Assembly (NCBI GenBank): GCA_030441635.1
Contig: JAUEMM010000001.1
Coordinates: 55,467 to 119,466 of the forward strand
Origin: Wolbachia endosymbiont of Tyrophagus putrescentiae
Lineage (GTDB): Bacteria > Pseudomonadota > Alphaproteobacteria > Rickettsiales > Anaplasmataceae
Direction: 5' to 3'
DNA: 64,000 nucleotides
Shown: positions 7,701 to 16,929 of the stretch, one piece after another
Position numbering within the stretch: position 1 is the stretch's first letter
Layout of the letters: every line of letters starts with the position of its first letter
Translations under genes and position numbers: made by a program
Notes under the pieces: generated by a model
What the model was told of the DNA's origin: nothing
Database searches by the model: none
The model's input: only the letters and a program-made list of their open reading frames with translations

Positions 7701-9815
7701 TTAACCTCTGTCTATTTTAGCACTAGCACCTTGGATTATTTCTGTATCTTCTAAAGCAGTGTTTGGGTCTATACCCATACGCTCCAGTATTGCTGCAAAT
7801 TTATCAGCTCTTTGCTCAGCCTTACGCCTCCCTTGAGCCTCCTGCTTGGCTCTTTGCTCAGCCTTACGCCTTCCTTGAGCCTCCTGCTGAGCTCTTTGAG
7901 CCTCCTGCTGAGTATTTTCAACTTCCTGTGCCAAAGCACAATCTTTTTGTTTTCTATCCACGTCATCACTGCTTTTGATTCCCTCATGAGTAGCACCCAA
8001 CCAGTTTATTAAGCAATTACTTGGCACAAACTTTATGCTTAGATTACTAAACACAGTGGTAAAACGGTGTTTATTGTATTCGTCATATTCATCTGAAGCA
8101 ACTTTATAAACATATGTTGCAATACGCAAAATCTTCATTTTTTTATCTTCATTTATGTTTCTGGCTTGAAACGTACTTGATATACCTTGAAAGTGAAGCC
8201 AATATCTTTGCCAATAGCTTGTATCACTTGCAGGATCATCTTTGACTTTTTGTGTTTCATATTCTTTTAATAATGAATATAGGACACTATATATATCTGC
8301 TATATCTCTGTTAGTTTCTTTCTTACCTTGACTTCTTACTTCTTCTACATAGTCAATCAATACTCTATCATCACTTGTTGCCATAGCTAGGTAGATTGTT
8401 CCTAGTGCGTTATATAATACTTCATATACTTTCTCGTGTACGTCTTTACTCTGAGGCTCAAGCGTTGTGTCTTTGATTTTCCTAATAAGTTTTGATAATT
8501 TATAATATAAACTATTATAGAAGCCAACCTGATGATTAGCTTCTCCACGCTCTCTTCTTTCTTTTAACTTCACTTCTATACTTTTTAACTTGTTTAGAGT
8601 AACAGTCACAAATGATGATCCACTTTCTTTCAAAATACGCACATTTTGTCTTCTGGCGTCAGGGAAGTTTCCATCTTCGCCAACAATTGTGGATATGAAT
8701 CTGCCCATATCAGTTGTATCGAAATCGAATAACACTGCATCAACTCTCTTTGCGACTGTGAAAATAGATTGCAGAGCTAATTTTTCTAATTCGCTGTTGT
8801 TAAATATTGTAGCTAATGATTCTGAGTGAGCACCATTGATAGCTAGCACTCTTATTATATCTAAGTATGTTTCTTTTTTAGTTTGATCTGTTTCACCCTT
8901 ATACTTTTGTGTAGCGTAATCAATTAATTCACCAAAACCATATCCCATAGACAATTTCTTAAGGCACTTTTTAGCTTCAGCTATTCTGCTATTTGATAGT
9001 GTATATTTATATAACGGATTGTTACTATTGCCTTTGCATGTAGCAGAATTAAAGTAATCATCAAGTAATTTTTCATATTTAACATTGACGAAAGTTTTGT
9101 CTACAAACTTATGGTCCTGCATTTTTGCTATAATCTCTGTATTGACTTTGTCAATTTTCGCAGAAAAAAGTTCTTCTTGGCTTTTTAGTTTTCCTATTTT
9201 TATACTTAAACTACTTTTTAAATCGTTCACACTAGAAGCTTTTTTTATCTGTTGCTCGCATTCTTTAGCAGTTTCATTAATCATCGATTCGCACTCTTCA
9301 GAAAATTGGGCAGTAATAGCTGCTTCAATACTATTTTGAATATGGCAACCTTTATTTCCGTCGGTGTAATCCCTTAGATGGCTATCTGCAAATTGGCTTG
9401 CTATGGACTCCTCCTCAGAAACACCTTCTAATTTTGTTTGGCCATTTCCTATTTCTGATGTTCTGCCGCTATTGTAAAATTCTCCTGTCTTCTCGTAATA
9501 TTCTACTTTTTTCTGTGCTACAATAGCATTGAGCTCTGTTTCATCAATAGATGCTTTATCATCAAGGTATTTAAGCTGTTCATTCGCAATAGCAAGAGGA
9601 AATTCACAATTAGCTACTTTAGATAAAGAAAGCATATCATAGTTAAAAATTGCACGAATGAGCCAATATTGCCATAGCATGCAGTATTTTGCACCTAAAA
9701 AAATTTGTACGAGTTTTGGATCACAGAAATCAATTGCCTCTATTACAGCATTTCTTCTTTCTGTTGAGCTTAGTACTCTTGCTTTGCCTTTTTCATTAAG
9801 TAATTCTACTGTCAT
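7701..9815 (-). CDS. Large hypothetical protein with repetitive coiled-coil tail
   Basis: 704 residues, no overall family recognised. Most of the chain is predicted helical and hydrophilic, without membrane segments or signal peptide. Near the C-terminus a 14-residue unit (QEAQGRRKAEQRAK) occurs twice in tandem at about 644-671, after a related QQEAQRAQ stretch, forming a charged coiled coil. It is followed by FAAILERMGIDPNTA, a tail resembling the ends of PD-(D/E)XK (Rpn/Uma2-like) putative nucleases, where a coiled coil also precedes an AAKLRxxGIDP-type end. No nuclease core was found here. It may be a cytoplasmic scaffold or exported protein; function is open. Confidence 0.75.
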   Translation of the reverse strand: MTVELLNEKGKARVLSSTERRNAVIEAIDFCDPKLVQIFLGAKYCMLWQYWLIRAIFNYDMLSLSKVANCEFPLAIANEQLKYLDDKASIDETELNAIVAQKKVEYYEKTGEFYNSGRTSEIGNGQTKLEGVSEEESIASQFADSHLRDYTDGNKGCHIQNSIEAAITAQFSEECESMINETAKECEQQIKKASSVNDLKSSLSIKIGKLKSQEELFSAKIDKVNTEIIAKMQDHKFVDKTFVNVKYEKLLDDYFNSATCKGNSNNPLYKYTLSNSRIAEAKKCLKKLSMGYGFGELIDYATQKYKGETDQTKKETYLDIIRVLAINGAHSESLATIFNNSELEKLALQSIFTVAKRVDAVLFDFDTTDMGRFISTIVGEDGNFPDARRQNVRILKESGSSFVTVTLNKLKSIEVKLKERRERGEANHQVGFYNSLYYKLSKLIRKIKDTTLEPQSKDVHEKVYEVLYNALGTIYLAMATSDDRVLIDYVEEVRSQGKKETNRDIADIYSVLYSLLKEYETQKVKDDPASDTSYWQRYWLHFQGISSTFQARNINEDKKMKILRIATYVYKVASDEYDEYNKHRFTTVFSNLSIKFVPSNCLINWLGATHEGIKSSDDVDRKQKDCALAQEVENTQQEAQRAQQEAQGRRKAEQRAKQEAQGRRKAEQRADKFAAILERMGIDPNTALEDTEIIQGASAKIDRG
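7803..7886 (-). repeat. Two 42-base tandem coding repeats
   Basis: Two tandem 42-base units encode QEAQGRRKAEQRA(K/D). A partial, more diverged unit (QQEAQRAQ) lies just upstream in the gene. The near-identity of the units at nucleotide level indicates recent slippage or unequal recombination, so copy number may vary between strains. Confidence 0.75.
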
Positions 9816-10026
9816 TTTGCCTCCACACTTGTTTGTTTACACCCTTATTTAATACTATAAATGGTCACTTTACAACGCAAGGCATTTTTATTTTGAAAGT
9901 ATTAACAAAGCGGTATAGACCCACTCTTTAAATCTCTTTTTTTTAGGTCTACTTTAATTTGTTATATTCGCCACAGTTGCAGAACCTAGGTGTATCTGCG
10001 TTCCTGAGCAATGTATTTGTCTGAGG

Positions 10027-11403
10027 CTAACTATTTAGCGATTCATTGTCTGCTGCTAGAATTGACTCATGTATCATTTCTGAAATAGTTGGGTGAGGGA
10101 AAATTGCATCTCTTACATCGAGATCTGTTCCTTCTAGTTGTTTTAAGCAAACAAAATTACTAATTAATTCCGTGACTTCTGCTCCTATCATATGAGCCCC
10201 AAGAAGCTCACCAGTTTTACTGTCTATAATCGTTTTTACTAATCCTTCGGTTTCATTTAATGCAATGGATTTTCCATTAAAGTTAGAGTAAAACCTTCCT
10301 ACCTTTAGATCATATCCTTTCTCTTTTGCTTGCTCTTCAGTTAGGCCTACACTTGCTATCTGTGGATGTGAGTAAGTACAACTTGGCACATTCTCTTTTT
10401 TCAAGGCATGAGTATCTTTTCCAGCTATCTTCTCCACACATATCACTGCTTCATGGCTTGCTTTATGTGCCAAACATGGAGGGCCAGCCACATCACCAAT
10501 TGCAAATATACTTGCTTCATGAGTTTCACACCATGCATTGGTGTCAATAAAACCAGAAGCGTTAGGTTTTATTTTTGTGTTCTCTAAACCTATATTCTCA
10601 ACATTTGGTTGCACGCCAACTGCAACGATTACTCTATCAAACTCCATGTTTTTGTCATTACTAAGTTGTACTTGCACAGAGTCTTTATTTTTAATAAGTT
10701 TTTTAATGCTGCAATTTATGTATATTTTTATTCCTTGTTTAGTAAAGATTTCCTCAGCCATACTTGAAATCTCTTTATCTTCCATTGGTAATATGGCATC
10801 TTTTATTTCTATAACTGTAACATCAACACCTAAAGTATTGTAAAAACTTGCAAACTCTATCCCAATTGCACCAGAGCCTATAATTAAAAGTGACTTTGGC
10901 AACTTATCTGGTGACATTGCGTGTTGTGCATTCCATATCAAACGTCCATCTGCTTCTATTCCTGGAAGATTACGTGCTCTCACACCAGTTGCTAAGATAA
11001 TATGCTTGGAAAATATTTCTTGATTATCATCTACCTTTATAGTGTTATTGCCTGCCAGCTTTGCGAAGCCTTTGTGAACTGCAATGTTATTTTTTTTCAT
11101 CAGATATGAAATACCATTAGAGAGTTTTTCTACAACATCTCTTGAATACTTTACCATTGATTTTATGTCAAAACTTACATCCTTTACTGTTATACCAAAT
11201 TTTTCTGACTCTTTAATTAATCTGTAAACTTCAGAAGCTCTAAGCAGTGATTTTGTTGGTATACAACCCCAATTCAAGCAAATACCACCAAGATTTCCCC
11301 CCTTTTCAATAATTGCAGTTTTAAATCCCAATTGTGCTGCTCTAATGGCTGCTATGTATCCTCCGGGTCCACTACCGATTACTGTAACGTCATATTTACT
11401 CAT
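10027..11403 (-). CDS. lpdA: Dihydrolipoyl dehydrogenase (E3)
   Basis: 458 residues, full length. This flavoprotein reoxidises dihydrolipoamide of pyruvate and 2-oxoglutarate dehydrogenase complexes with NAD+. It has the FAD-binding GSGPGGYIAAIRAA at residues 10-23, the redox-active disulfide in GGICLNWGCIPTKS, the NAD-binding GSGAIGIEFASFY, and the C-terminal active-site His/Glu in FPHPTISEMIHE. The CLNWGC form of the disulfide motif matches the rickettsial PDH-associated E3 type. It is preceded on the same strand by an ABC ATPase gene 47 bases away. Confidence 0.95.
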   Translation of the reverse strand: MSKYDVTVIGSGPGGYIAAIRAAQLGFKTAIIEKGGNLGGICLNWGCIPTKSLLRASEVYRLIKESEKFGITVKDVSFDIKSMVKYSRDVVEKLSNGISYLMKKNNIAVHKGFAKLAGNNTIKVDDNQEIFSKHIILATGVRARNLPGIEADGRLIWNAQHAMSPDKLPKSLLIIGSGAIGIEFASFYNTLGVDVTVIEIKDAILPMEDKEISSMAEEIFTKQGIKIYINCSIKKLIKNKDSVQVQLSNDKNMEFDRVIVAVGVQPNVENIGLENTKIKPNASGFIDTNAWCETHEASIFAIGDVAGPPCLAHKASHEAVICVEKIAGKDTHALKKENVPSCTYSHPQIASVGLTEEQAKEKGYDLKVGRFYSNFNGKSIALNETEGLVKTIIDSKTGELLGAHMIGAEVTELISNFVCLKQLEGTDLDVRDAIFPHPTISEMIHESILAADNESLNS

Positions 11404-11450
11404 CTACTTCACGTTAAAAAAACTATGTATATCAGAAGAAAACTTCACTA

Positions 11451-12170
11451 TCAACAAATATAAAATCCTGCTACCTTGGCAGAAAATTCATCAACCAATT
11501 TAAAATTATCACCTGAAGTCCCTGATTGGATAACTTCACCGTTTTTCATCATATAGATAAAATCCGCAACTTCTGAAGCTTCTTGTGGGTCATGAGTAAC
11601 CATTAATACAGGAATATTTTTCTTTTTAAAAAGTGATAATATATACTTTCTTACCTGGCTCTTTAATAACACATCCAGATTAGAAAATGGCTCATCAAGT
11701 AGAACAACATCAGGATTTTGTGCTATTACTCTTGCTATTGCAACCAATTGCTGTTGTCCTCCGGATAAAGAACTCGGGTACGCGTGTTTATACTTGCCTA
11801 TATTTAAAAGTGTTAAGATTTCTAAAGCAAGGTCATATTTCTCTTTCTTAGCAGAGTTCTTAATAGCAAAAATTACGTTTTCGGTAACTGTTTTGTGGGG
11901 AAATAATGCAGGATGCTGAAAAATCAAACCAATGTTTCTATCTTCAATTGCGACTGACATTTTACTATTTGCAATTACCTTATCATTAACGATAATTGAG
12001 CCAGATTTAGGCTTTTCTATTCCTGCAATTAACTTTAAAAGCGTTGACTTACCACAACCGGAATGTCCAAGTAAACAAACGACAGAGCCTTTTTTAACCT
12101 GAATATTTACGTTACTTAAAGCAAAATCATTGCAATTGTTGTAAAAGTAACATAAATTATTCACCAACAT
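11451..12170 (-). CDS. ABC transporter ATP-binding protein, Fe3+/FbpC-AfuC type
   Basis: 239 residues. The nucleotide-binding domain is complete: Walker A GHSGCGKSTLLKL (about 34-46), Q-loop LIFQHPALFP, signature LSGGQQQLVAIARV, Walker B VVLLDEPFSNLD and switch His in VTHDPQEA. The overall pattern and short length resemble FbpC/AfuC-type iron(III) importers and related thiamine or polyamine ATPases that lack a long C-terminal regulatory domain. No permease or binding-protein gene is adjacent, so the transported substrate is inferred only from family resemblance. The gene faces away from the tRNA-Arg. Confidence 0.85.
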   Translation of the reverse strand: MLVNNLCYFYNNCNDFALSNVNIQVKKGSVVCLLGHSGCGKSTLLKLIAGIEKPKSGSIIVNDKVIANSKMSVAIEDRNIGLIFQHPALFPHKTVTENVIFAIKNSAKKEKYDLALEILTLLNIGKYKHAYPSSLSGGQQQLVAIARVIAQNPDVVLLDEPFSNLDVLLKSQVRKYILSLFKKKNIPVLMVTHDPQEASEVADFIYMMKNGEVIQSGTSGDNFKLVDEFSAKVAGFYIC

Positions 12171-12215
12171 TAGTCTTTTTATTTAAACTGTATTATTAAT
12201 ATAATAACACCATAC

Positions 12216-12244
12216 TTGAAAAATTCAGAATATTTTTTTATGCT
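12216..12244 (+). promoter_or_regulatory. Putative promoter of tRNA-Arg
   Basis: TTGAAA at 12216-12221 and TATGCT at 12239-12244 are separated by exactly 17 bases, consistent with a sigma-70 promoter. The predicted start near 12251 would leave a leader of about 19 bases before the tRNA. Inferred by pattern only. Confidence 0.45.
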
Positions 12245-12269
12245 AAGGAATACTTGCAGAAGAAAATAT

Positions 12270-12343
12270 GGGACTATAGCTCAGTAGGATAGAGCGCTGG
12301 ATTCCTAATCCGGAGGTCGTGTGTTCGACTCACACTAGTCCCA
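12270..12343 (+). tRNA. tRNA-Arg (anticodon CCT)
   Basis: A 74-base cloverleaf. The acceptor GGGACTA pairs with TAGTCCC; the D arm is GCTC...GAGC; the anticodon stem CTGGA/TCCGG holds loop TTCCTAA, giving anticodon CCT (reads AGG); the T arm is GTGTG TTCGACT CACAC. The discriminator is A and no CCA is encoded. Confidence 0.95.
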
Positions 12344-12855
12344 TGGTCCATTCATGCTGAGCTTGTAGATATTCAAATTTACTCTCATAACCATTTCGAG
12401 GATAACTGTAAAAAACTGTGTGAAAAAACGATTACAAAGAAATTGTAACATAAAAAAGAGGAGAAAAATATTTCCTGATTCAGCAATTAGGAAGGAAATG
12501 CAAAACCTTACTCCATTACCATTTTTAACTATAGGGGTTTATGCAGTTTTACAGATATTGAAATTTTAGCTTTCTTGCAGCTAGTGTAACATTAGTGGCT
12601 GCTACACTATTGTGTTTCTGCTTAAATAGGTTTATCAGCCATAATAAGGAAAAAAATATAAATGTCATGTAAGACATATTTTTGAGAAAAGTGGCTTGTC
12701 ACGCTAAAGTTTTTAGAAAATATGGCGCACAAATGAAGATCTTATTTTATAAACAAATTTATTTACTCCTATTTAAATCTTCTGTATATAGATAGTACAT
12801 AAAAAATTCATATTTGTATTCATATACTTGTATGATATGTTTTTGGAGGAGAAGT
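12344..12855. other. 512-base spacer between tRNA-Arg and the large ankyrin gene
   Basis: No intact gene is supported. It holds a probable decayed small membrane-protein frame at about 12471-12672 (listed separately). At 12844-12851 there is a strong GGAGGAGA ribosome binding site just ahead of the ankyrin gene ATG. The rest is AT-rich and probably includes the ankyrin gene promoter. Confidence 0.55.
12471..12672 (+). pseudogene. Frameshifted remnant of a small membrane protein
   Basis: An open frame from 12471 encodes FPDSAIRKEMQNLTPLPF and continues to a stop at 12567. In the adjacent frame from about 12562, a hydrophobic stretch (FLAASVTLVAATLLCFC) runs to a TAA at 12670. Joining the two frames by one base shift near 12561 gives about 67 residues with two hydrophobic parts. 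A purine-rich GAGGAG sits upstream at 12458-12463, but no ATG follows it in frame. This looks like a decayed gene; no homologue is recognised. Confidence 0.3.
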
Positions 12856-15800
12856 ATGGCAGTTAGCTATTTCATGCAAAGAATTCAGGCACTTTTTGAG
12901 AACACTTTCTTTGATACAAAATTGCCAATATTAACTAATAATCAAAAACGATTGTGTAAGGAGTTGAATGATGCTTTAGAGAGCATGAATGATACTATAG
13001 GAGATGATGGTAGTGTTAAGCGTGGTGATATTGAAATTTTGCGAAAGTTTTTGAAAGATAACAAGGGAGGCGATTTAAAGTTTGCTCTTAATTTTCAGCA
13101 AGGGGAATTAGGATCGACAGTATTGCATCACATTGCAGCTAAAATCAATACTGATGATAATGTTATAGATTTACTTCTACAAGCAGGAGCTGATCCTAGT
13201 ATAAGGAATAAAGAAGGCAAGACTCCACTACAAGTTGCTGTTAGTAACGCTTGTTATAGCACTGCAAGTTTCCTTTTAACTGAAAAACATAAAAAATTAC
13301 GTGAAGAACTATCTGGCATTCTTAATAATATTAATGCCTTTGATGATATATATTATAATATACCTGATTCTGAATTCGATTGGGCTTGTGATTATCGTAA
13401 AAAATTCGGTCATTTAAAATTTAAAGCCAAACCTGGAGGTATTGCAAAACTAGAAAATTTCTTAGCAAAGTATGAGAACGATAATGATCTAAAGATAGTT
13501 CTTAATCATTACTTGCAGGATGGAACAGTTCTTCATAATAAGAAGATCTTTCGTATTAAAGAAGTAGTAGCCTTGTTTTTAAAAGCAGGTGCTGATCCTA
13601 ATATGAAAAGTGGCAGTGGAAAGTCAGTAGTAGAATGTGTAATCGGTGCTGCCTGTGCAGATTTAAAGAATAAAGAAAAGTATCAAGAAATTATGGGAAT
13701 ACTTATTGATGCGAAAGCTGATATATATTTAAGAGATAATGATAGAAAAACTTTGTTACACTATGGTACAGCAGGTTTAAAAGAAGTTGAAGTTGAGTTT
13801 TTACTTACATCGATAAAAGATAAAAAAATAAAAGATGAATTCATTAACGCCCAGGATAACAATGGTGATACAGCTCTACATCACACTGTATCTCAAGGTG
13901 GGCGTAAAAGTGTGATTGAGTTATTATTGGACCATGGTGCGCGGTGGGATATTAAAAACAAAGAAGGAGATACGGCACTTCACGTGTTTGCTCATTGTGC
14001 AGATGATGAAGCTGTAAAAGTCTTTTTGGAAAAAATAGGCGAGTCGAATGTTGATGTTGAGAATAAAAGAGGTGTAACACCATTGTTAATAGCTGCAAGC
14101 AATAGTGATGTGTTTGTTATGGAGCAAATATTAAAAAAGAAATCAACGGTTATTGACCACAAAGATTGTGACGGAAATACTGCACTGCATTACGCCGCAC
14201 GTAATGCAGTCACTGAAGAGAATTACTGGTCTACAAAAGAAGATTATATTGAAAACGCTGCTTATAAAAATATTAGCCTACTTATAAACGAAGAAGCAAG
14301 TGTTAATGCTGAGAATAACTATGGTCAAACCCCTCTATTTTCTGCAGTTGAAAGTTTAAGAAGTGGAATAGTAGAATTTCTTTTAACTCACGGTGCAGAT
14401 ACAAGCATCAAAGATAAGAATGGTTTTACAGTATTCCATTTTGCAATTAAGCAAAGAAACATGGGTATGCTTAATGTTCTTTTACCTAAAATAGAAGATA
14501 GTGGGTCTATTGTTGATGTTCTAAAGGCTAAGGAATCACTCAGTGTTATAGATAAAGAAGGAAACACACTTTTACACCATGCAATCAAATGGGGTTGTAG
14601 TGAAGAAATTTTAAACTTTCTTGTAGAAAATAAAGTGGATATTAACGCAAAAAATAACAATGGTGTAGCACCAATACATATTGCCGCTAAATATGGAAAT
14701 CTTAGTCAAATGGAATTCTTTATAAAGAAGAAAGCTGATCTTAATGTTAGGTGTGGTAAATTTTCAAAATCAGCGATTGACAATATAGGAAAAGAAAAAA
14801 AATTTTCTAATGATGACTATATTAATGTTCAGGATGGTAATTTGGATGCAAGTAACACAGTTGAAATAAAAGATGATACTGAGCATAAGAATGCACCGCC
14901 AATATCAATAGCAACTGAAAGTAACCATCAGAGTGTTGTAAGTACACTTTTATGTGAAGGAGCAAAGCCAAGTATTGAAGACAGCAGAGGTTGGTTACCA
15001 TTACGTATTGCAATTAAACGAGCACTTGATAAGAATTGCACAGAAGAAGAAATGGAAGAGAGGTATGAGATAATAAGAAAATTAGCATCTGTTTCTGGTT
15101 CTTATGTTGAATCTTTAATGTCTGAGATTCATTCCTTGGATGAAAAAATTAAAAAGATATTAAATGACGCCATAGAAAGAGAAGGTGGTATACCCACTGT
15201 TCCGGTAGATGAAGAGGTAGAGGCGAATGTTCCTTTGTTTGATGATAATTTTTACGATGAAATAGACTCTCATATAATAGAACCAGCACTTTGTCCAACC
15301 CTCCATGAGGAATTGGCGAGTGATAAAAATTCTTGGGATAAATTAGAATGGCATTCTACCCAATTGAATCAAAAAACAGGTGTAGAGTCGAATAAGCAAT
15401 CAAATGGGTGGGGGGATCTTGATGATAGTACAGATCTTAATAACGGTACATCTACTTGGTGTAAGTCATCGACAGGCGAATCAAACGAATGGGAAAGGAA
15501 GGATGTTTATGATGGTAGTACAGACGATAAACATAGTAGTATTGAGTCGTCAACGGATAAATTAAAAAATAGGCAAGACTCTTTCAAACTAACGTCAAAG
15601 CAGAAGGCAGAGCTAAGCAAATTTTTAGATAGAGTATCTAAAGTTAAAAATATAGGTGCATTAAATGAAATGGTTAATGAAGCTTTAAACTCTGGAATGC
15701 GGTTAAATGCTTGTGTAGATGAAGGTTGCAGTCTTGCAAATGGGATAATAAAACGAATAAATGAGCTTAATGGCGTAAAGCGAAATCCTAGAACTGTCAG

Positions 15801-16572
15801 TAATATAGTTTGTAAATTGATAGAAAAAGGAGCTATTTTCAGCGAGGAAATAAACAAGGAAGTGGAAGTGCTGTTTAGAGATCATAAAATAAATATACAA
15901 AGCGCTAATAAAGAGTTTTGTGAGTGCTTCAATGAGCTTCAGAAATGTGCAACAAATGCTATAATAAGTGGTAAATTAAATGAGATAGTCATAGATAATG
16001 TTGCCTTTTATCTAGAGTATTCTTTAGATAGCGTAGTTGATGTTTCTAAGGTTATGGAAGGTGCAAGAAGTTTGGGATTATACCAAGGAGATGTGGCATT
16101 TAGTTGTAGCAATATAGTTAGAATAGGTGAAAGTGAGGTAGAGGTAGAGATAAAAAATGACGTAAGAAATTATATTGATATTTCAAAGGATAGTGATTTA
16201 ATATTAACTTTTCATACTAGCCAAGGAGAGTTGGATGTGCGATTATATCCTGATAAAGGAAACGATGATATAATAAAAGTAGAAATTGTAGAAATTAAAG
16301 ATCAAGGCAAATTTGTAGATATTGGTAAAGAAATAGGGAAAAATTGTCAATTTGGAGGATTAACCGTTTTTGAAGCTATTGAACAAGGGTATTTTACAAG
16401 GTCTGGAAAGTTTCAATCTTCTAAAATGATTGATACTCGTGCAGAAACTAAAAAAGTAGCAGAAGAAATAGTAGAAGGCTTGGAAAATTGCAGTCTAGAT
16501 ACAGGGAAAGTAACAAATTGGCAAGATAAAATAAGAGCAGGTAAAACTCAAGAACATAGCAGAGACATGTGA
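12856..16572 (+). CDS. Large ankyrin-repeat protein with extra C-terminal region
   Basis: 1238 residues from the ATG at 12856, which follows the strong GGAGGAGA; an upstream in-frame start at 12814 lacks such a site. Ankyrin repeats are visible in several blocks: about 86-150 (LLLQAGADPSIRNKEGKTPL), 225-300, 335-475 (GNTALHHTV, LLLDHGARWDI), 489-545 (LLTHGADTSIKDKNGFTVFH), 569-640 and 679-745. After about residue 790 comes an acidic, Ser/Asn/Trp-rich linker, then a helical, non-ankyrin domain to the end, unassigned. No signal peptide or membrane segment is seen. Ankyrin proteins of this size in Wolbachia are candidate type IV effectors; that role is inferred. Confidence 0.9.
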   Translation: MAVSYFMQRIQALFENTFFDTKLPILTNNQKRLCKELNDALESMNDTIGDDGSVKRGDIEILRKFLKDNKGGDLKFALNFQQGELGSTVLHHIAAKINTDDNVIDLLLQAGADPSIRNKEGKTPLQVAVSNACYSTASFLLTEKHKKLREELSGILNNINAFDDIYYNIPDSEFDWACDYRKKFGHLKFKAKPGGIAKLENFLAKYENDNDLKIVLNHYLQDGTVLHNKKIFRIKEVVALFLKAGADPNMKSGSGKSVVECVIGAACADLKNKEKYQEIMGILIDAKADIYLRDNDRKTLLHYGTAGLKEVEVEFLLTSIKDKKIKDEFINAQDNNGDTALHHTVSQGGRKSVIELLLDHGARWDIKNKEGDTALHVFAHCADDEAVKVFLEKIGESNVDVENKRGVTPLLIAASNSDVFVMEQILKKKSTVIDHKDCDGNTALHYAARNAVTEENYWSTKEDYIENAAYKNISLLINEEASVNAENNYGQTPLFSAVESLRSGIVEFLLTHGADTSIKDKNGFTVFHFAIKQRNMGMLNVLLPKIEDSGSIVDVLKAKESLSVIDKEGNTLLHHAIKWGCSEEILNFLVENKVDINAKNNNGVAPIHIAAKYGNLSQMEFFIKKKADLNVRCGKFSKSAIDNIGKEKKFSNDDYINVQDGNLDASNTVEIKDDTEHKNAPPISIATESNHQSVVSTLLCEGAKPSIEDSRGWLPLRIAIKRALDKNCTEEEMEERYEIIRKLASVSGSYVESLMSEIHSLDEKIKKILNDAIEREGGIPTVPVDEEVEANVPLFDDNFYDEIDSHIIEPALCPTLHEELASDKNSWDKLEWHSTQLNQKTGVESNKQSNGWGDLDDSTDLNNGTSTWCKSSTGESNEWERKDVYDGSTDDKHSSIESSTDKLKNRQDSFKLTSKQKAELSKFLDRVSKVKNIGALNEMVNEALNSGMRLNACVDEGCSLANGIIKRINELNGVKRNPRTVSNIVCKLIEKGAIFSEEINKEVEVLFRDHKINIQSANKEFCECFNELQKCATNAIISGKLNEIVIDNVAFYLEYSLDSVVDVSKVMEGARSLGLYQGDVAFSCSNIVRIGESEVEVEIKNDVRNYIDISKDSDLILTFHTSQGELDVRLYPDKGNDDIIKVEIVEIKDQGKFVDIGKEIGKNCQFGGLTVFEAIEQGYFTRSGKFQSSKMIDTRAETKKVAEEIVEGLENCSLDTGKVTNWQDKIRAGKTQEHSRDM

Positions 16573-16929
16573 AAAATTGTGTACGATTCATAAAGGTTAT
16601 TAATGAACGAGGAATGAATCTAAAATCCCTTTCAGAGATATATCCATAAATGCTCATGCAGCCAAAAATAGCAGCAGTAATAAAAAATATGCTTACAGTA
16701 CTTTCTCTGATGTAGACTAAAAAATAGAGGATATGGGGAAAATTCCATTGCTTATAATAGCAAAGCCAATGTCATATAGTTATATACTCAAAAAATATAA
16801 CTTTTATTATATGTTGTAACATGGTACATCCCAGGAACCACTTGCACCATATCCCTTACATAAGATTCATCAAAAGAAGTTTTATTTGTATCTTATGGTT
16901 CACCATTATTAATCGATATTTATATCAAT
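16573..16929. other. 357-base spacer between convergent ankyrin and rng genes
   Basis: No supported gene. Short coding-like scraps occur on both strands, for example a minus-strand open frame of 34 residues ending at 16788 and two plus-strand frames below 25 residues. None has a start with a ribosome binding site. It separates two convergent genes, so termination signals are expected, but I saw no clear hairpin with a T run. Confidence 0.4.

Noticed and set aside
7763-8012. Overlapping open frames on both strands around the coiled-coil repeats
   Set aside because: The repetitive sequence keeps alternative frames open; composition is repetitive and no starts are supported.
16788-16906. Minus-strand 34-residue open frame in the spacer after the large ankyrin gene
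   Set aside because: No start codon in frame and too short; kept only as a note that the spacer may contain decayed coding sequence.
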